A DNA stretch of 64,000 nucleotides. It comes from DASVCN01 sp040905665 (GTDB lineage: Bacteria; Deinococcota; Deinococci; Deinococcales; Trueperaceae). Where the stretch lies: the NCBI GenBank assembly GCA_040905665.1, contig JBBDRD010000027.1:62001-126000 (forward strand). The letters run 5' to 3'. Under the pieces are notes generated by a model, which saw only the letters and a program-made list of their open reading frames with translations, searched no databases and was not told the DNA's origin. Each line of letters starts with the position of its first letter. Position 1 is the first letter of the stretch. The translations under genes and the position numbers were made by a program. This document shows positions 29,916 to 38,216 of this stretch, one piece after another.

Positions 29916-30908
29916 CTAAGGACTAATGTTGGATTCGTAGAGTTCGAGAATCCGCTCTCTATTCTCGGCGATGAAATCGGGATCGATCTCAAGTTGAGAG
30001 ATATCGGCGGCAGGGGCGCCTTGCGGGCCCGTGACGTCGTCGCGAACGGGAATGAAGTTCGCCTCCTCCACCAGTACCTGTTGTCCCTCTTGAGAAAGGA
30101 TGTAGTCGACGAAGGCCCTGGCCGCGTCCTGATTCTCTGAGGTGTTGAAGATCGCCATCGGGCTGGGAATGAAGACGGCGCCGTCGGCCGGGTAGACGTA
30201 GTCGATCGGGCTGCCTTGTTCCTTGAGCCCTCGAATCTGGAAGTCGAGCCCGATCGAGGCGTGGACCTCGCCGGTGGCCGTCATCTGTGCGGCATCGCCG
30301 TTGTTGCGGAGTTGGCGCATGCCGTTTGCGCCGAGTTCGGCGATGAACTCCTCACCGAAATCCTCGCTGGCAAGCAATGCACCGATCGTCACCATCGAGG
30401 CGCCGCTGTTGGCCGGGGTCGGGAAACCCGTCTGGCCCTGGAACCGTGGGTCGAGCAGGTCGCGCCAGCCCTGTGGCGCATTGGCCCCGTCCACCATGAG
30501 CGTGTTGTAGGCGATGACGATGCCAAGGACCCGGCCGGCAAAGTATTGATTGTCTGGGTCGCGGAAGGCGGCGGGAAGTGCTTCGGTCTCGGCGCTCGAA
30601 TGCTCGAGGAGCAGTCCCTCCTGTTTGAGGGCGATGATCTCGCTGGGGTCCGCTACCCAGATCAGGTCGGCGGCGATCGCACCGGCTTGGCGCTCTGCCG
30701 AGACGCGAGCCAGGATCGCCGCGGTACCGCCTCGGAACACGTCGAGCTGGTAACCTGGGTTGTCCCGCTCGAAGGCGGCCTCCAGCACGTCGATGAGGTT
30801 CTGCGGAACCGAGGTGTAAATCAGGGCCGTGCCGCCCTGTGCCAGCGCGGCGCCCGCGACGGCCAGGGCGGCCAGCAGACCCGCTGTGGAACGGAGGAGT
30901 CTCTTCAC
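29916..30908 (-). CDS. Fe3+/2-aminoethylphosphonate-type binding protein
   Basis: A 330-aa periplasmic binding protein (SBP_bac_6-like). The signal peptide is residues 1-23 (KRLLRSTAGLLAALAVAGAALAQ). Family features are ALIYTSVPQNLIDVLEAAFE, DVFRGGTAAILARVSAE, DLIWVADPSEIIALKQEGLL, and NTLMVDGANAPQGWRDLLDP. It lacks the paired YY iron-binding Tyr motif of FbpA, so a non-iron ligand is possible. I chose GTG 30908 with AAGGAAGG upstream; the much longer frame to 31571 reads back through the ROK promoter and is an artefact. It is the first gene of the transporter operon. Confidence 0.88.
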   Translation of the reverse strand: MKRLLRSTAGLLAALAVAGAALAQGGTALIYTSVPQNLIDVLEAAFERDNPGYQLDVFRGGTAAILARVSAERQAGAIAADLIWVADPSEIIALKQEGLLLEHSSAETEALPAAFRDPDNQYFAGRVLGIVIAYNTLMVDGANAPQGWRDLLDPRFQGQTGFPTPANSGASMVTIGALLASEDFGEEFIAELGANGMRQLRNNGDAAQMTATGEVHASIGLDFQIRGLKEQGSPIDYVYPADGAVFIPSPMAIFNTSENQDAARAFVDYILSQEGQQVLVEEANFIPVRDDVTGPQGAPAADISQLEIDPDFIAENRERILELYESNISP

Positions 30909-31316
30909 GATCGATACCTTCCTTTTCTCCTGCGGAGGGGATATGCAGGCGGGGTATGCAGACAGGAAATTCCTAGGCGTCGGATTCGGCGAGCAGTTCG
31001 ATTGAAAAATCAAGGCGAATCTTAGCACGGGCGAAGGACGCGACAGGCGCGACTCTGCGATGTGGGTCTCGAACAGGGCTTCGAAGTTATCGAGGGCCAC
31101 GTCGAGGACCTGCTGTCCGATTATCGATAGGGTTTCAGGGGAGGCGAAGGCCACCCCTTCCTTAGCGCCCTGTTGCTGGCCGAGTACGCGCCTATCCACT
31201 TGTGACTGTCGTAGGGAGTACAAGGCGATGGCAACCCTATTGACATTCCAACTCCCAACCGCTATTAATTGAGTCACTAAACGAACGAATAGAGATATGA
31301 CCGGAAGGGAGCAGCC
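30909..31316. other. Divergent intergenic region, 408 bp
   Basis: This gap separates the binding-protein gene (-) from the ROK regulator gene (+). It holds the promoter at 31240-31268, a near-repeat GATATGCAGGCGGGGTATGCAGAC (two ATGCAG units at 30942 and 30956) close to the minus-strand ribosome site, and an A/T-rich patch TTGAAAAATCAA near 31003. I see no RNA gene and no convincing protein-coding frame in it. Confidence 0.6.
31240..31268 (+). promoter_or_regulatory. Sigma70-type promoter of ROK/sugar operon
   Basis: TTGACA (31240-31245, full consensus -35) lies 17 nt before TATTAA (31263-31268). The predicted start at about 31275 leaves a 40-nt leader before the ROK start with a GGAAGGGAG ribosome site. 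It is the only consensus-like promoter in the 408-bp gap. Confidence 0.65.
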
Positions 31317-32570
31317 TTGCCTCCATCTTCTTCGAATGCATTGGGTCGCGAACAAATCCGCTCGCTCAACCAGCGCGCAGTCCTGAGCGCAATACATCGG
31401 CACGGACGTATCTCGCGGAGCGACTTGGCGGTCGAGCTCAGCCTGAGCCCAGCAGCGGTCTCGGCGATAACCGGTGTCTTCATCGACGCCGGTCTGGTCA
31501 TCGAGGCCGAGGTCGGCATCTCCACCTCGGTCGGACGCAAGCCGATCCTCCTCGAGATCAACTACGACCACGCCTTCGTGTTCGGTGTGAAGGTCACCAG
31601 CAAGTCACTCATAACCGCACTCACAAACCTCAAAGCAGAGCCGCTCGACTGTCGCATCGATCCACTCGAGAACCTGGCCGCGGATTCGGTGATCGCGGCC
31701 ATCGCCGAAGCGACCGAGCAACTGCTCACTTCGACCGGCGTTCGCGTCGCAAGGGTCGCCGGCTTGGGCGTGAGCCTCCCGGGAATCGTCGAACAGGAGA
31801 CCGGGAAGGTTCGCTACTCCCCGCTGCTCGACTGGTACCAGGTGCCTTTTGCCGAGCGGCTGGAGGAGAAACTCTCGCTCCCCGTCCTCATCGAGAACGA
31901 CGTGAATGCGCTCGCCGCCGCCCAGGCCTGGTTCGGGCATGGCCACCAGCACGATGCGTTCCTGGTAGTGACGTTGGGACGCGGTGTGGGGATGGGCATC
32001 GTAATAGGCGGACAAGTCTACCGGGGACCGCGCGGGGGTGCCGGGGAGCTGGGGCATACATTAGTCACTCCGCCGGAGCCGCGCGTGATGGAGCCGAAGC
32101 CGGCCACCCTCGAGGGACTCCTGAGCGACGACGCCCTGATCGAGCAGGCGCGCAAGGCCGGAGCCAAACTCGGTGCCAATGCTGTTCCCGAACAGCTCAC
32201 CGCCCTGGCTCAAGGCAACGACCCAATCGCCCTGTCCCTCTTCGGGGACGCCGGCAAGCTTCTGGGAACCACGCTGGCCAACCTCGTCAACATCTTCGCG
32301 CCCAGCCTCATCGTCATCAGCGGCGAAGGGGTTCGCAACGCCGAGTACTTCATGCCCACGGCATGCGAAGCGCTCAAGCGCCATAGTTTCGGCGATGTCG
32401 CGGCTGACCTCGAACTCGTCGTCGACGACTGGGGTGACGATGCCTGGGCGCGCGGGGCCGCCGGTCTCGCTGCAGCACGCTTCCTCGGCAAGGCCGCCAT
32501 ACCGCTGGATTCTGCCCTTTCGACACCGACCACCAGGTCCCGCCTCTCGGGAATCGCGAAAGGAGGATGA
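31317..32570 (+). CDS. ROK-family transcriptional repressor
   Basis: A 417-aa XylR/NagC-type regulator. An N-terminal winged helix (about 10-75: LNQRAVLSAIHRHGRISRSDLA, LSPAAVSAITG) precedes a sugar-kinase-like domain with VGRKPILLEI, LGVSLPGIVE, IENDVNALAAAQAWFG, and VTLGRGVGMGIVIGG. The usual zinc motif CxCGxxGCxE after GELGH is absent: the sequence runs GELGHTLVTPPEPRVMEPKPATLE with no Cys. The regulator may thus use another way to stabilise its sugar site. The TTG start at 31317 follows GGAAGGGAG. It heads the alpha-glucoside operon and probably represses it until sugar is bound. Confidence 0.88.
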   Translation: MPPSSSNALGREQIRSLNQRAVLSAIHRHGRISRSDLAVELSLSPAAVSAITGVFIDAGLVIEAEVGISTSVGRKPILLEINYDHAFVFGVKVTSKSLITALTNLKAEPLDCRIDPLENLAADSVIAAIAEATEQLLTSTGVRVARVAGLGVSLPGIVEQETGKVRYSPLLDWYQVPFAERLEEKLSLPVLIENDVNALAAAQAWFGHGHQHDAFLVVTLGRGVGMGIVIGGQVYRGPRGGAGELGHTLVTPPEPRVMEPKPATLEGLLSDDALIEQARKAGAKLGANAVPEQLTALAQGNDPIALSLFGDAGKLLGTTLANLVNIFAPSLIVISGEGVRNAEYFMPTACEALKRHSFGDVAADLELVVDDWGDDAWARGAAGLAAARFLGKAAIPLDSALSTPTTRSRLSGIAKGG

Positions 32571-32649
32571 CGCGGTAATCGGCCCTTGGCGTCCACCTAT
32601 TTGCTGTACAGAGTGGACGAGTCTCTCTGCACTCCTCGAGGAGGATGCC

Positions 32650-33903
32650 ATGAAGAACCTGAAGTCCCGTTCAAGGCAAGCGCTTTCCACTCTTCTGCTC
32701 GTGCTCGGCCTGATGGGCGGCACCGCCCTGGGCCAGACTATCGACTACTTCTCGTTCACCGCCGGCGCCGATCAGATCGACGCGCTCGAGCACCTCATCG
32801 AAGTCTTCGAGGAGGAAAACCCGGGCATTACCATCAACTACAACACTGCCGACTTCGGTTCCTACTTCACCAAGCTGCAGACCGACTTCGCGGCCGGTAA
32901 CGCTCCGGACGTCTTCGAACTCAACTACGAGAACTTCGTGACCTTCGCCTCGCGCGGCACGCTCCTGCCGCTCGACGACCTTCTCGCCTCCAGTGAGAAC
33001 ATCAGCGCGAGCACCTTCTATCCGGCCGCGCTCCAGGCGTTCAGTCGAGACGGCGTTCAGTACGGCCTGCCCATCACCTTCTCGACCGTTCTGCTCTTCT
33101 ACAACCAAGACATGTTCGACGCCGCCGGCGTGAGCTACCCAAGCGATGAGTGGACCTGGGACGACGTGATCGCCGCAGCCGAGCAGCTGACCGACGCCGA
33201 GAACCGCGTCTGGGGCATCCACCAGCCGGTGCAGTTCTGGGAGTTCTACAAAGCAGCGGCCCAGGCGGGCGGCGGTCTCACCGTCACCCCGGAAGTGCGA
33301 ATAGACTCGCCCGAGAATCGCGAGGCGCTCCACTATCTGGTCGACAAGCTCGCCGTTCACGGCGTCATGCCCTCGGCAGCCGAGATGAGCGGCGCCGGCG
33401 ACACCGACCTCTTCGCCAACCAGCAGATCGGCATGATCCTCACCGGGATCTGGATGTTCGATTTCTTCATCCAGAATGCCGACTTCAACTGGAACGTGGC
33501 GATAGAGCCTGGCGGCGCGCAGAAGGCTACCCACTTCTTCTCCAACTCCGCCGTCGTGGCGAGCACGACCGATGACGCCGACGCCGCCTTCAAGTGGGTC
33601 GAGTTCCTCGCCGCCCACCCCGAAACAGTCGCCACTCGCATCGAGGAGTCGTGGGAGCTTTCTGCTCTATCTCTCGATCAGGGCGAAGCGGCCGAGGCGT
33701 ACCTGTCGCAGCCGATGCCCGCGAACCGCGAGGCCGTCTTCGAATCTCTCCGCTACGCGGTGGTGCCTCCCGTGCTCGAAAATCAGCAGCAGCTCACCGA
33801 CATCGTCAACCAGGAACTCGAAGCCGCACTCCTGGGCCAGAAGACGGTCGACGAAGCCCTCGCGAGCGCCCAGCAGCGCGTCGAAGAGCTCGTCAACGAT
33901 TAA
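32650..33903 (+). CDS. Sugar ABC transporter substrate-binding protein
   Basis: A 417-aa family-1 solute-binding protein. Signal peptide at 1-29 (LSTLLLVLGLMGGTALGQ). Core family features: IEVFEEENPGITINYNTADFGSYFTKLQTDFAAGNAPDVFELN (about 47-90), YGLPITFSTVLLFYNQDMFDAAG, WTWDDVIAAAEQLTD, and GIWMFDFFIQNADFNWNVAIEPGG. It binds a sugar outside the membrane for the two downstream permeases. ATG 32650 follows GAGGAGGATGCC; earlier in-frame codons overlap the ROK gene and lack a signal peptide. No lipobox Cys is evident. Confidence 0.93.
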   Translation: MKNLKSRSRQALSTLLLVLGLMGGTALGQTIDYFSFTAGADQIDALEHLIEVFEEENPGITINYNTADFGSYFTKLQTDFAAGNAPDVFELNYENFVTFASRGTLLPLDDLLASSENISASTFYPAALQAFSRDGVQYGLPITFSTVLLFYNQDMFDAAGVSYPSDEWTWDDVIAAAEQLTDAENRVWGIHQPVQFWEFYKAAAQAGGGLTVTPEVRIDSPENREALHYLVDKLAVHGVMPSAAEMSGAGDTDLFANQQIGMILTGIWMFDFFIQNADFNWNVAIEPGGAQKATHFFSNSAVVASTTDDADAAFKWVEFLAAHPETVATRIEESWELSALSLDQGEAAEAYLSQPMPANREAVFESLRYAVVPPVLENQQQLTDIVNQELEAALLGQKTVDEALASAQQRVEELVND

Positions 33904-33927
33904 GCCCTCAACAGGAGGAGTCTCGGC

Positions 33928-36453
33928 ATGATCATCCACCGGCCCTACGGCATCGACGACCCGTACAAGTGGCTTCCCACCGAGCGTTTCCCACGCGATC
34001 CGCTCCCCGGGGACACCGTGCGGGTGGGCTTCGAAACGCCGGCAGGCGTTAGCAAGGCTTGGGTTGCCGCAAGCCACGATGTTGCGGGAATGGGAAGAGC
34101 CGGTCAGGGCCATTCGGATCGGCCCAAGGGAGAGGCCTGCTGCTTGCCGGCCCTCTCGCTTGGCCAAGGTAGGTGGACGGTCGACCTCGGCACGGTGGGG
34201 ACCGGGACCTACGACTACACGATTCATGCCGAGGTTAATGGTCAGGAGGTCGCCAGCGAGGAGTACTCTTTCGACGTTGGACACTGGGTTGAGGTGGCCG
34301 GCATCGAGATGACCGGGGTCGCGGTGATGGAGAGCGTCCATACGGGTGTCAACCTGACACTGCAGACGACTCCCGTGGATATTACGGGCGAGCCCGCGCT
34401 TCTCTCGCTCTCCTTCCCGCGCTTCGGCGTGTGCCGCTACGAGCTCCTGGTCGGCTCAACGAAGCTGAACGGCCCTCCGACTCCCGCAGGCCCAACGGCC
34501 GTGTCCAGGACGAACGGCTTGCCCTGCCAGGTCGGTCGGTCGGGGGCGGTGATCAAACTCTTGGCCCCGGGCATCGAGATCACCATCGACGGCAAGACCC
34601 TCGAGATCTCGGCGTCCATTCCGGGGGCCGCACAATCTTCCTTCCGCGGGAGCCTCCGCTCGCGCTGGCTGCTCGATTCACAAGGCCGAGTCTCGAGACT
34701 CCAGGCGTCGTTCGTGAGAGGGCCCGATGAGTGGCTCTACGGCCTGGGTGAGCGCTTCGCCGACGCAAACCGCAGCGGTCAGGAGTGGGACGTGCGCGTC
34801 TACGAGGAGTATCAGGAGCAGGAAAAGCGGACCTACCTGCCCGTGCCCTTCCTCGTTTCCAACCGTAACTACGGCATCTGGCTCGACTCTCAGGAGCCCA
34901 GCCACTTCGACCTCCGCGCTTCACAGGACGATCGCCCCGAATGCACGATCACTCGGGACCAACTCCCCGCCACCACTGCTTCCCTCTCCCTCCATATCCT
35001 CGTGGGGGAGGGGGCCTACGACATCACCTCCGCCTTCACCGAGCTCACAGGCGAGATGCGGGTGCCGCCCAAGTGGGCGTTCGGGCCATGGATGTCGGCG
35101 AATACCTGGAACAGCCAAGCCAAAGCCGAAGAGGTCGTAAGGCGCACGGTCGAGGAGGGCGTTCCGGCCTCGGTAATAGTCCTTGAAGCCTGGAGCGACG
35201 AGTCGACCTTCTACATATGGAACGACGCACATTATGAGCCGAAGCCGAAAGGCGAGCCACTGACCCTCGCCGATTTCGAGTTTGGTGGGCGCTGGCCCGA
35301 CCCGAAAAGGTTTATCGACTACTGTCACGAACAAGGGATTCGAGTCGTTCTCTGGCAAATCCCGGTTCAGAAGAAGCTCGAGGGCCCGCATGCGCAGCAC
35401 GACCTCGACGAGGCGCACATGCTCGAGCAGGGCTACTTCATCCGCAATGAGGACGGCACCCCGTATCGCAACAAGGGATGGTGGTTCACGGACGCTCTGG
35501 TCGTCGACTTCACAAATCCCAAAGCGGGTGAGTGGTGGTTCGCCAAGCGCCGCTATCTTCTCGATGAGCTGGGTATCGACGGCATGAAGACCGACGGCGG
35601 CGAGCACCTGTGGGGTCGCGACCTGCGCGCCTTCGACGGCCGCCGTGGACTGGAGCTGTTCAACAGCTACGCAAATATCTATGTGGCGGCCTATCACGAG
35701 TTCATCCGCGAGGTGACCAGCGACGACGGCGTCACCTTCTCTCGCGCCGGCTACACAGGAGCTCAACGGTGGCCCTGCCACTGGGCCGGGGACGAGGGCA
35801 GCACCTGGAAAGCCTACCGCGCCTCGATTCAGGCCGGGCTCTCGGCGGGCCTTTCCGGTATAAGCATGTGGGCCTGGGACATTGCCGGCTTCAGCGGAGA
35901 GATCCCCTCACCTGAGCTCTACTTGCGCGCTACCGCCATGGCCACCTTCTGCCCGCTCATGCAGTACCACTCGGAGCCGCACGGCGCGAGCGAGTGCCGC
36001 GACCGAACGCCCTGGAACATCGCCGAGCGCCACAACTATCCGGCGGTACTCGATGTCTACCGCCGCTTCGCCCAACTGCGCATGCGCTTGCTCGACTACA
36101 TCTACGCCGAGGCAGAGGCTTTGAGCGCTCGGGGGGTGCCGCTCATGCGATACCCGGCACTCGAGTTCCCGGAGCAGCACGACTTTCTCGCGGCCGACCC
36201 CCATGCCTACCTCCTGGGTCGCGACCTGCTCGTGGCTCCTGTCGTCGAGAAAGGCGTGGCAACTCGTGCTGTGCGTCTTCCGCCCGGCAAGTGGCTCGAT
36301 CTGTGGTCGGGGGCGAGGTTCGAAGGCTCCAGAACCGTCACCGTGCCGGCGCCGATCGACCGCATTCCCGTGTTCGTCCTGGCCCAGAGTCCGCGCTCAG
36401 AGGAGCTCCTCGCCGCCGCCCAGTCATTCGGCGCGCAAGCGACACGCGAATAG
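33928..36453 (+). CDS. Glycoside hydrolase family 31 alpha-glucosidase
   Basis: An 841-aa GH31 enzyme. The catalytic barrel covers about 370-720, with nucleophile D556 in GMKTDGGEH and acid/base D622 in HWAGDEGSTW; QIPVQKK and FSRAGYTGAQRWPCHW are family strands. A Galactose-mutarotase-like beta domain precedes the barrel and a C-terminal beta domain follows. The first 120 residues are an extra domain (HRPYGIDDPYKWLPTERFPR onward) with a carbohydrate-binding look. No signal peptide, so it is cytoplasmic and acts on imported oligosaccharide. Activity could be alpha-glucosidase, alpha-xylosidase or sulfoquinovosidase-like; KTDGGE rather than KTDFGE leaves this open. The gene lies between the binding protein and permeases. 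Confidence 0.9.
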   Translation: MIIHRPYGIDDPYKWLPTERFPRDPLPGDTVRVGFETPAGVSKAWVAASHDVAGMGRAGQGHSDRPKGEACCLPALSLGQGRWTVDLGTVGTGTYDYTIHAEVNGQEVASEEYSFDVGHWVEVAGIEMTGVAVMESVHTGVNLTLQTTPVDITGEPALLSLSFPRFGVCRYELLVGSTKLNGPPTPAGPTAVSRTNGLPCQVGRSGAVIKLLAPGIEITIDGKTLEISASIPGAAQSSFRGSLRSRWLLDSQGRVSRLQASFVRGPDEWLYGLGERFADANRSGQEWDVRVYEEYQEQEKRTYLPVPFLVSNRNYGIWLDSQEPSHFDLRASQDDRPECTITRDQLPATTASLSLHILVGEGAYDITSAFTELTGEMRVPPKWAFGPWMSANTWNSQAKAEEVVRRTVEEGVPASVIVLEAWSDESTFYIWNDAHYEPKPKGEPLTLADFEFGGRWPDPKRFIDYCHEQGIRVVLWQIPVQKKLEGPHAQHDLDEAHMLEQGYFIRNEDGTPYRNKGWWFTDALVVDFTNPKAGEWWFAKRRYLLDELGIDGMKTDGGEHLWGRDLRAFDGRRGLELFNSYANIYVAAYHEFIREVTSDDGVTFSRAGYTGAQRWPCHWAGDEGSTWKAYRASIQAGLSAGLSGISMWAWDIAGFSGEIPSPELYLRATAMATFCPLMQYHSEPHGASECRDRTPWNIAERHNYPAVLDVYRRFAQLRMRLLDYIYAEAEALSARGVPLMRYPALEFPEQHDFLAADPHAYLLGRDLLVAPVVEKGVATRAVRLPPGKWLDLWSGARFEGSRTVTVPAPIDRIPVFVLAQSPRSEELLAAAQSFGAQATRE

Positions 36454-36462
36454 GGGAGGGCG

Positions 36463-37332
36463 ATGTACGAGCGCGGCTGGCAGCGTTACCTGATACTGGC
36501 ACTCTTCCTTGGCCCGAGCCTGGTCGGAACGCTGATCTTCTCGCTCGGGCCGATAGTCGCCGCCTTCGGGCTGTCGTTCACCGACTGGGACCTGATCACG
36601 CCGGCCGAGTTCGTCGGCTTCGCAAACTTCCGGAGAATGTTCGGAGACTCCGAGTTCTGGGCCACCCTGCGCCACACGATCACGTTCCTCCTCGGCTACG
36701 TGCCCCTAGTGCTCCTGGCCGGCCTGGGCGTGGCCGTGCTGATGAATCGGCAACTGCCCGCACGCAGTATCTTCCGGGCGATGTATTTCCTCCCGGTCGT
36801 CACCTCCTGGGTGGCGGTGGCGCTGGTGTGGAAGTGGCTCTTCAATCCCACATTCGGCCTCATCAACACGCTGCTCGCCTTCATCGGTATTTCCGGTCCC
36901 TCCTGGCTCTTCGATCCCAACTGGGCGATGCCTGCGGTGATCCTGACCAGCGTCTGGAAGGACACGGGATTCGTCATGATCATCCTGCTCGCTGCCCTGC
37001 AGGGCATTCCGCGTGAGTACGAGGAGGCAGCCAGCATCGACGGGGCGACCGCCTTCCAGCGGCTTCTGCACGTGAAGCTTCCGCTCCTGAGCCCCGCGAT
37101 CTTCTTCGCCCTGAGCATCAGCCTGATCAACTCGTTTCAGGTGTTCGACCAGGTCTACGTAATGACCCAGGGCGGACCCGCCGGCGCCACCACTGTGCTC
37201 GTCGAGCGGATCGTCGCCAACGCCTTCTCGTACAGCCGTATGGGCTACGCCTCGTCGATGTCGATGGTGCTGTTCGTGCTGATCTTCGGCACAACCTTCC
37301 TCTTCTACCGGATGCGGAGGTGGCAGGTATGA
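36463..37332 (+). CDS. Sugar ABC transporter permease, MalF/UgpA type
   Basis: A 289-aa permease with six transmembrane helices. It begins WQRYLILALFLGPSLVGTLIFSLGP, typical of MalF/UgpA-type short permeases, with LSFTDWDLITPAEFVGFANF in the first loop. The ATPase-contact loop is REYEEAASIDGATAFQRLLHVKLPLLSPA (about 185-213). ATG 36463 lies 9 bp after the GH31 stop, and the stop overlaps the next permease gene (ATGA). It forms one half of the sugar channel. Confidence 0.93.
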   Translation: MYERGWQRYLILALFLGPSLVGTLIFSLGPIVAAFGLSFTDWDLITPAEFVGFANFRRMFGDSEFWATLRHTITFLLGYVPLVLLAGLGVAVLMNRQLPARSIFRAMYFLPVVTSWVAVALVWKWLFNPTFGLINTLLAFIGISGPSWLFDPNWAMPAVILTSVWKDTGFVMIILLAALQGIPREYEEAASIDGATAFQRLLHVKLPLLSPAIFFALSISLINSFQVFDQVYVMTQGGPAGATTVLVERIVANAFSYSRMGYASSMSMVLFVLIFGTTFLFYRMRRWQV

Positions 37333-38213
37333 GGGGAGCTGCCAGAGTCAGGAGGGGGAGGAGTCTGACCTTGCGCGGCGTGCGGGTGCGACTCGACTGG
37401 CGCCTCACACTCGTGACGGCCCTCGTTCTCATCGGTGCGCTGGCCATGGTTACCCCGTTCGTATGGGCGGTAACGACTTCGCTCAAGGCGCGGGGCGCGA
37501 TGCTTATCGTCCCCCCACAGTTTCTGCCCACCGAGCCTTCCCTCGACGCCTATTCGACGGTCATCAACCGCTTCCCTTTCGTACGCGTCTTTGGCAATTC
37601 AGTCTTGGTATCGGTAGCCACGACAGTGGGCCAACTGGTCCTCTGCTCGATGGCGGGTTACGCTTTCGCCCGGCTGCCGTTCCGTGGCCGAGACGCCCTC
37701 TTCGTTTTCTATTTGGCCACGCTCATGGTCCCGTTCGCGGTGATCGTCACGCCGCTGTTCATCATCGTCACGAAGCTCGGCTGGACCAACAGCTACGTGG
37801 GCCTGGTCATCCCTGTCATGTTCAGTGCATTCGGCACCTTCTTCATGCGGCAGTTCTTCCAATCGATCCCGCGCGAGCTTGAGGAGGCCGCCACCATTGA
37901 CGGCGCGGGAACGCTCACCACCTTCTGGCGCATCATCATGCCGATGACCATGCCGGCACTGGCGACGCTGGGCGTTCTCTCGTTCATGGGTTCGTGGAAC
38001 AGTTTCCTCTGGCCACTTCTGATCGTGAACGACCGCGACCTGATGACGCTGCCCGTGGCGCTCTCCGCCCTGCAGGGGATCTACCCGGGCCAAACGCAAT
38101 GGAACATCGTGATGGCCGGGACCGTGCTGGCGACCATTCCCACGATCGCCGTGTTCTTGGTCGCCCAACGCTGGGTGATCGAGGGCGTGGCGGGTTCCGG
38201 GATCAAGGGGTAG
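37329..38213 (+). CDS. Sugar ABC transporter permease, MalG/UgpE type
   Basis: A 294-aa permease of the MalG type with six transmembrane helices. Family marks include MVTPFVWAVTTSLKARGAM, SVATTVGQLVLCSMAGYAFARLPFRGRDALF, MRQFFQSIPRELEEAATIDGAGTLTTFWRIIMPM (EAA loop, about 180-213), and the ending AQRWVIEGVAGSGIKG. I chose ATG 37329, overlapping the upstream stop, over GTG 37320. No MalK/MsmX-type ATPase is encoded in the operon, so a shared ATPase from elsewhere in the genome must power it. Confidence 0.93.
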   Translation: MRGAARVRRGRSLTLRGVRVRLDWRLTLVTALVLIGALAMVTPFVWAVTTSLKARGAMLIVPPQFLPTEPSLDAYSTVINRFPFVRVFGNSVLVSVATTVGQLVLCSMAGYAFARLPFRGRDALFVFYLATLMVPFAVIVTPLFIIVTKLGWTNSYVGLVIPVMFSAFGTFFMRQFFQSIPRELEEAATIDGAGTLTTFWRIIMPMTMPALATLGVLSFMGSWNSFLWPLLIVNDRDLMTLPVALSALQGIYPGQTQWNIVMAGTVLATIPTIAVFLVAQRWVIEGVAGSGIKG

Positions 38214-38216
38214 TCC

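Noticed and set aside
29916..31571. 551-aa minus-strand frame as one protein
   Set aside because: Only the part from 30908 down carries the binding-protein signal peptide and fold; the upstream part runs through the ROK promoter region and has no such features.
32173..33903. 576-aa sugar-binding-protein frame beginning inside the ROK gene
   Set aside because: The signal peptide and ribosome site fix the start at 32650; the earlier part is a ROK shadow frame.
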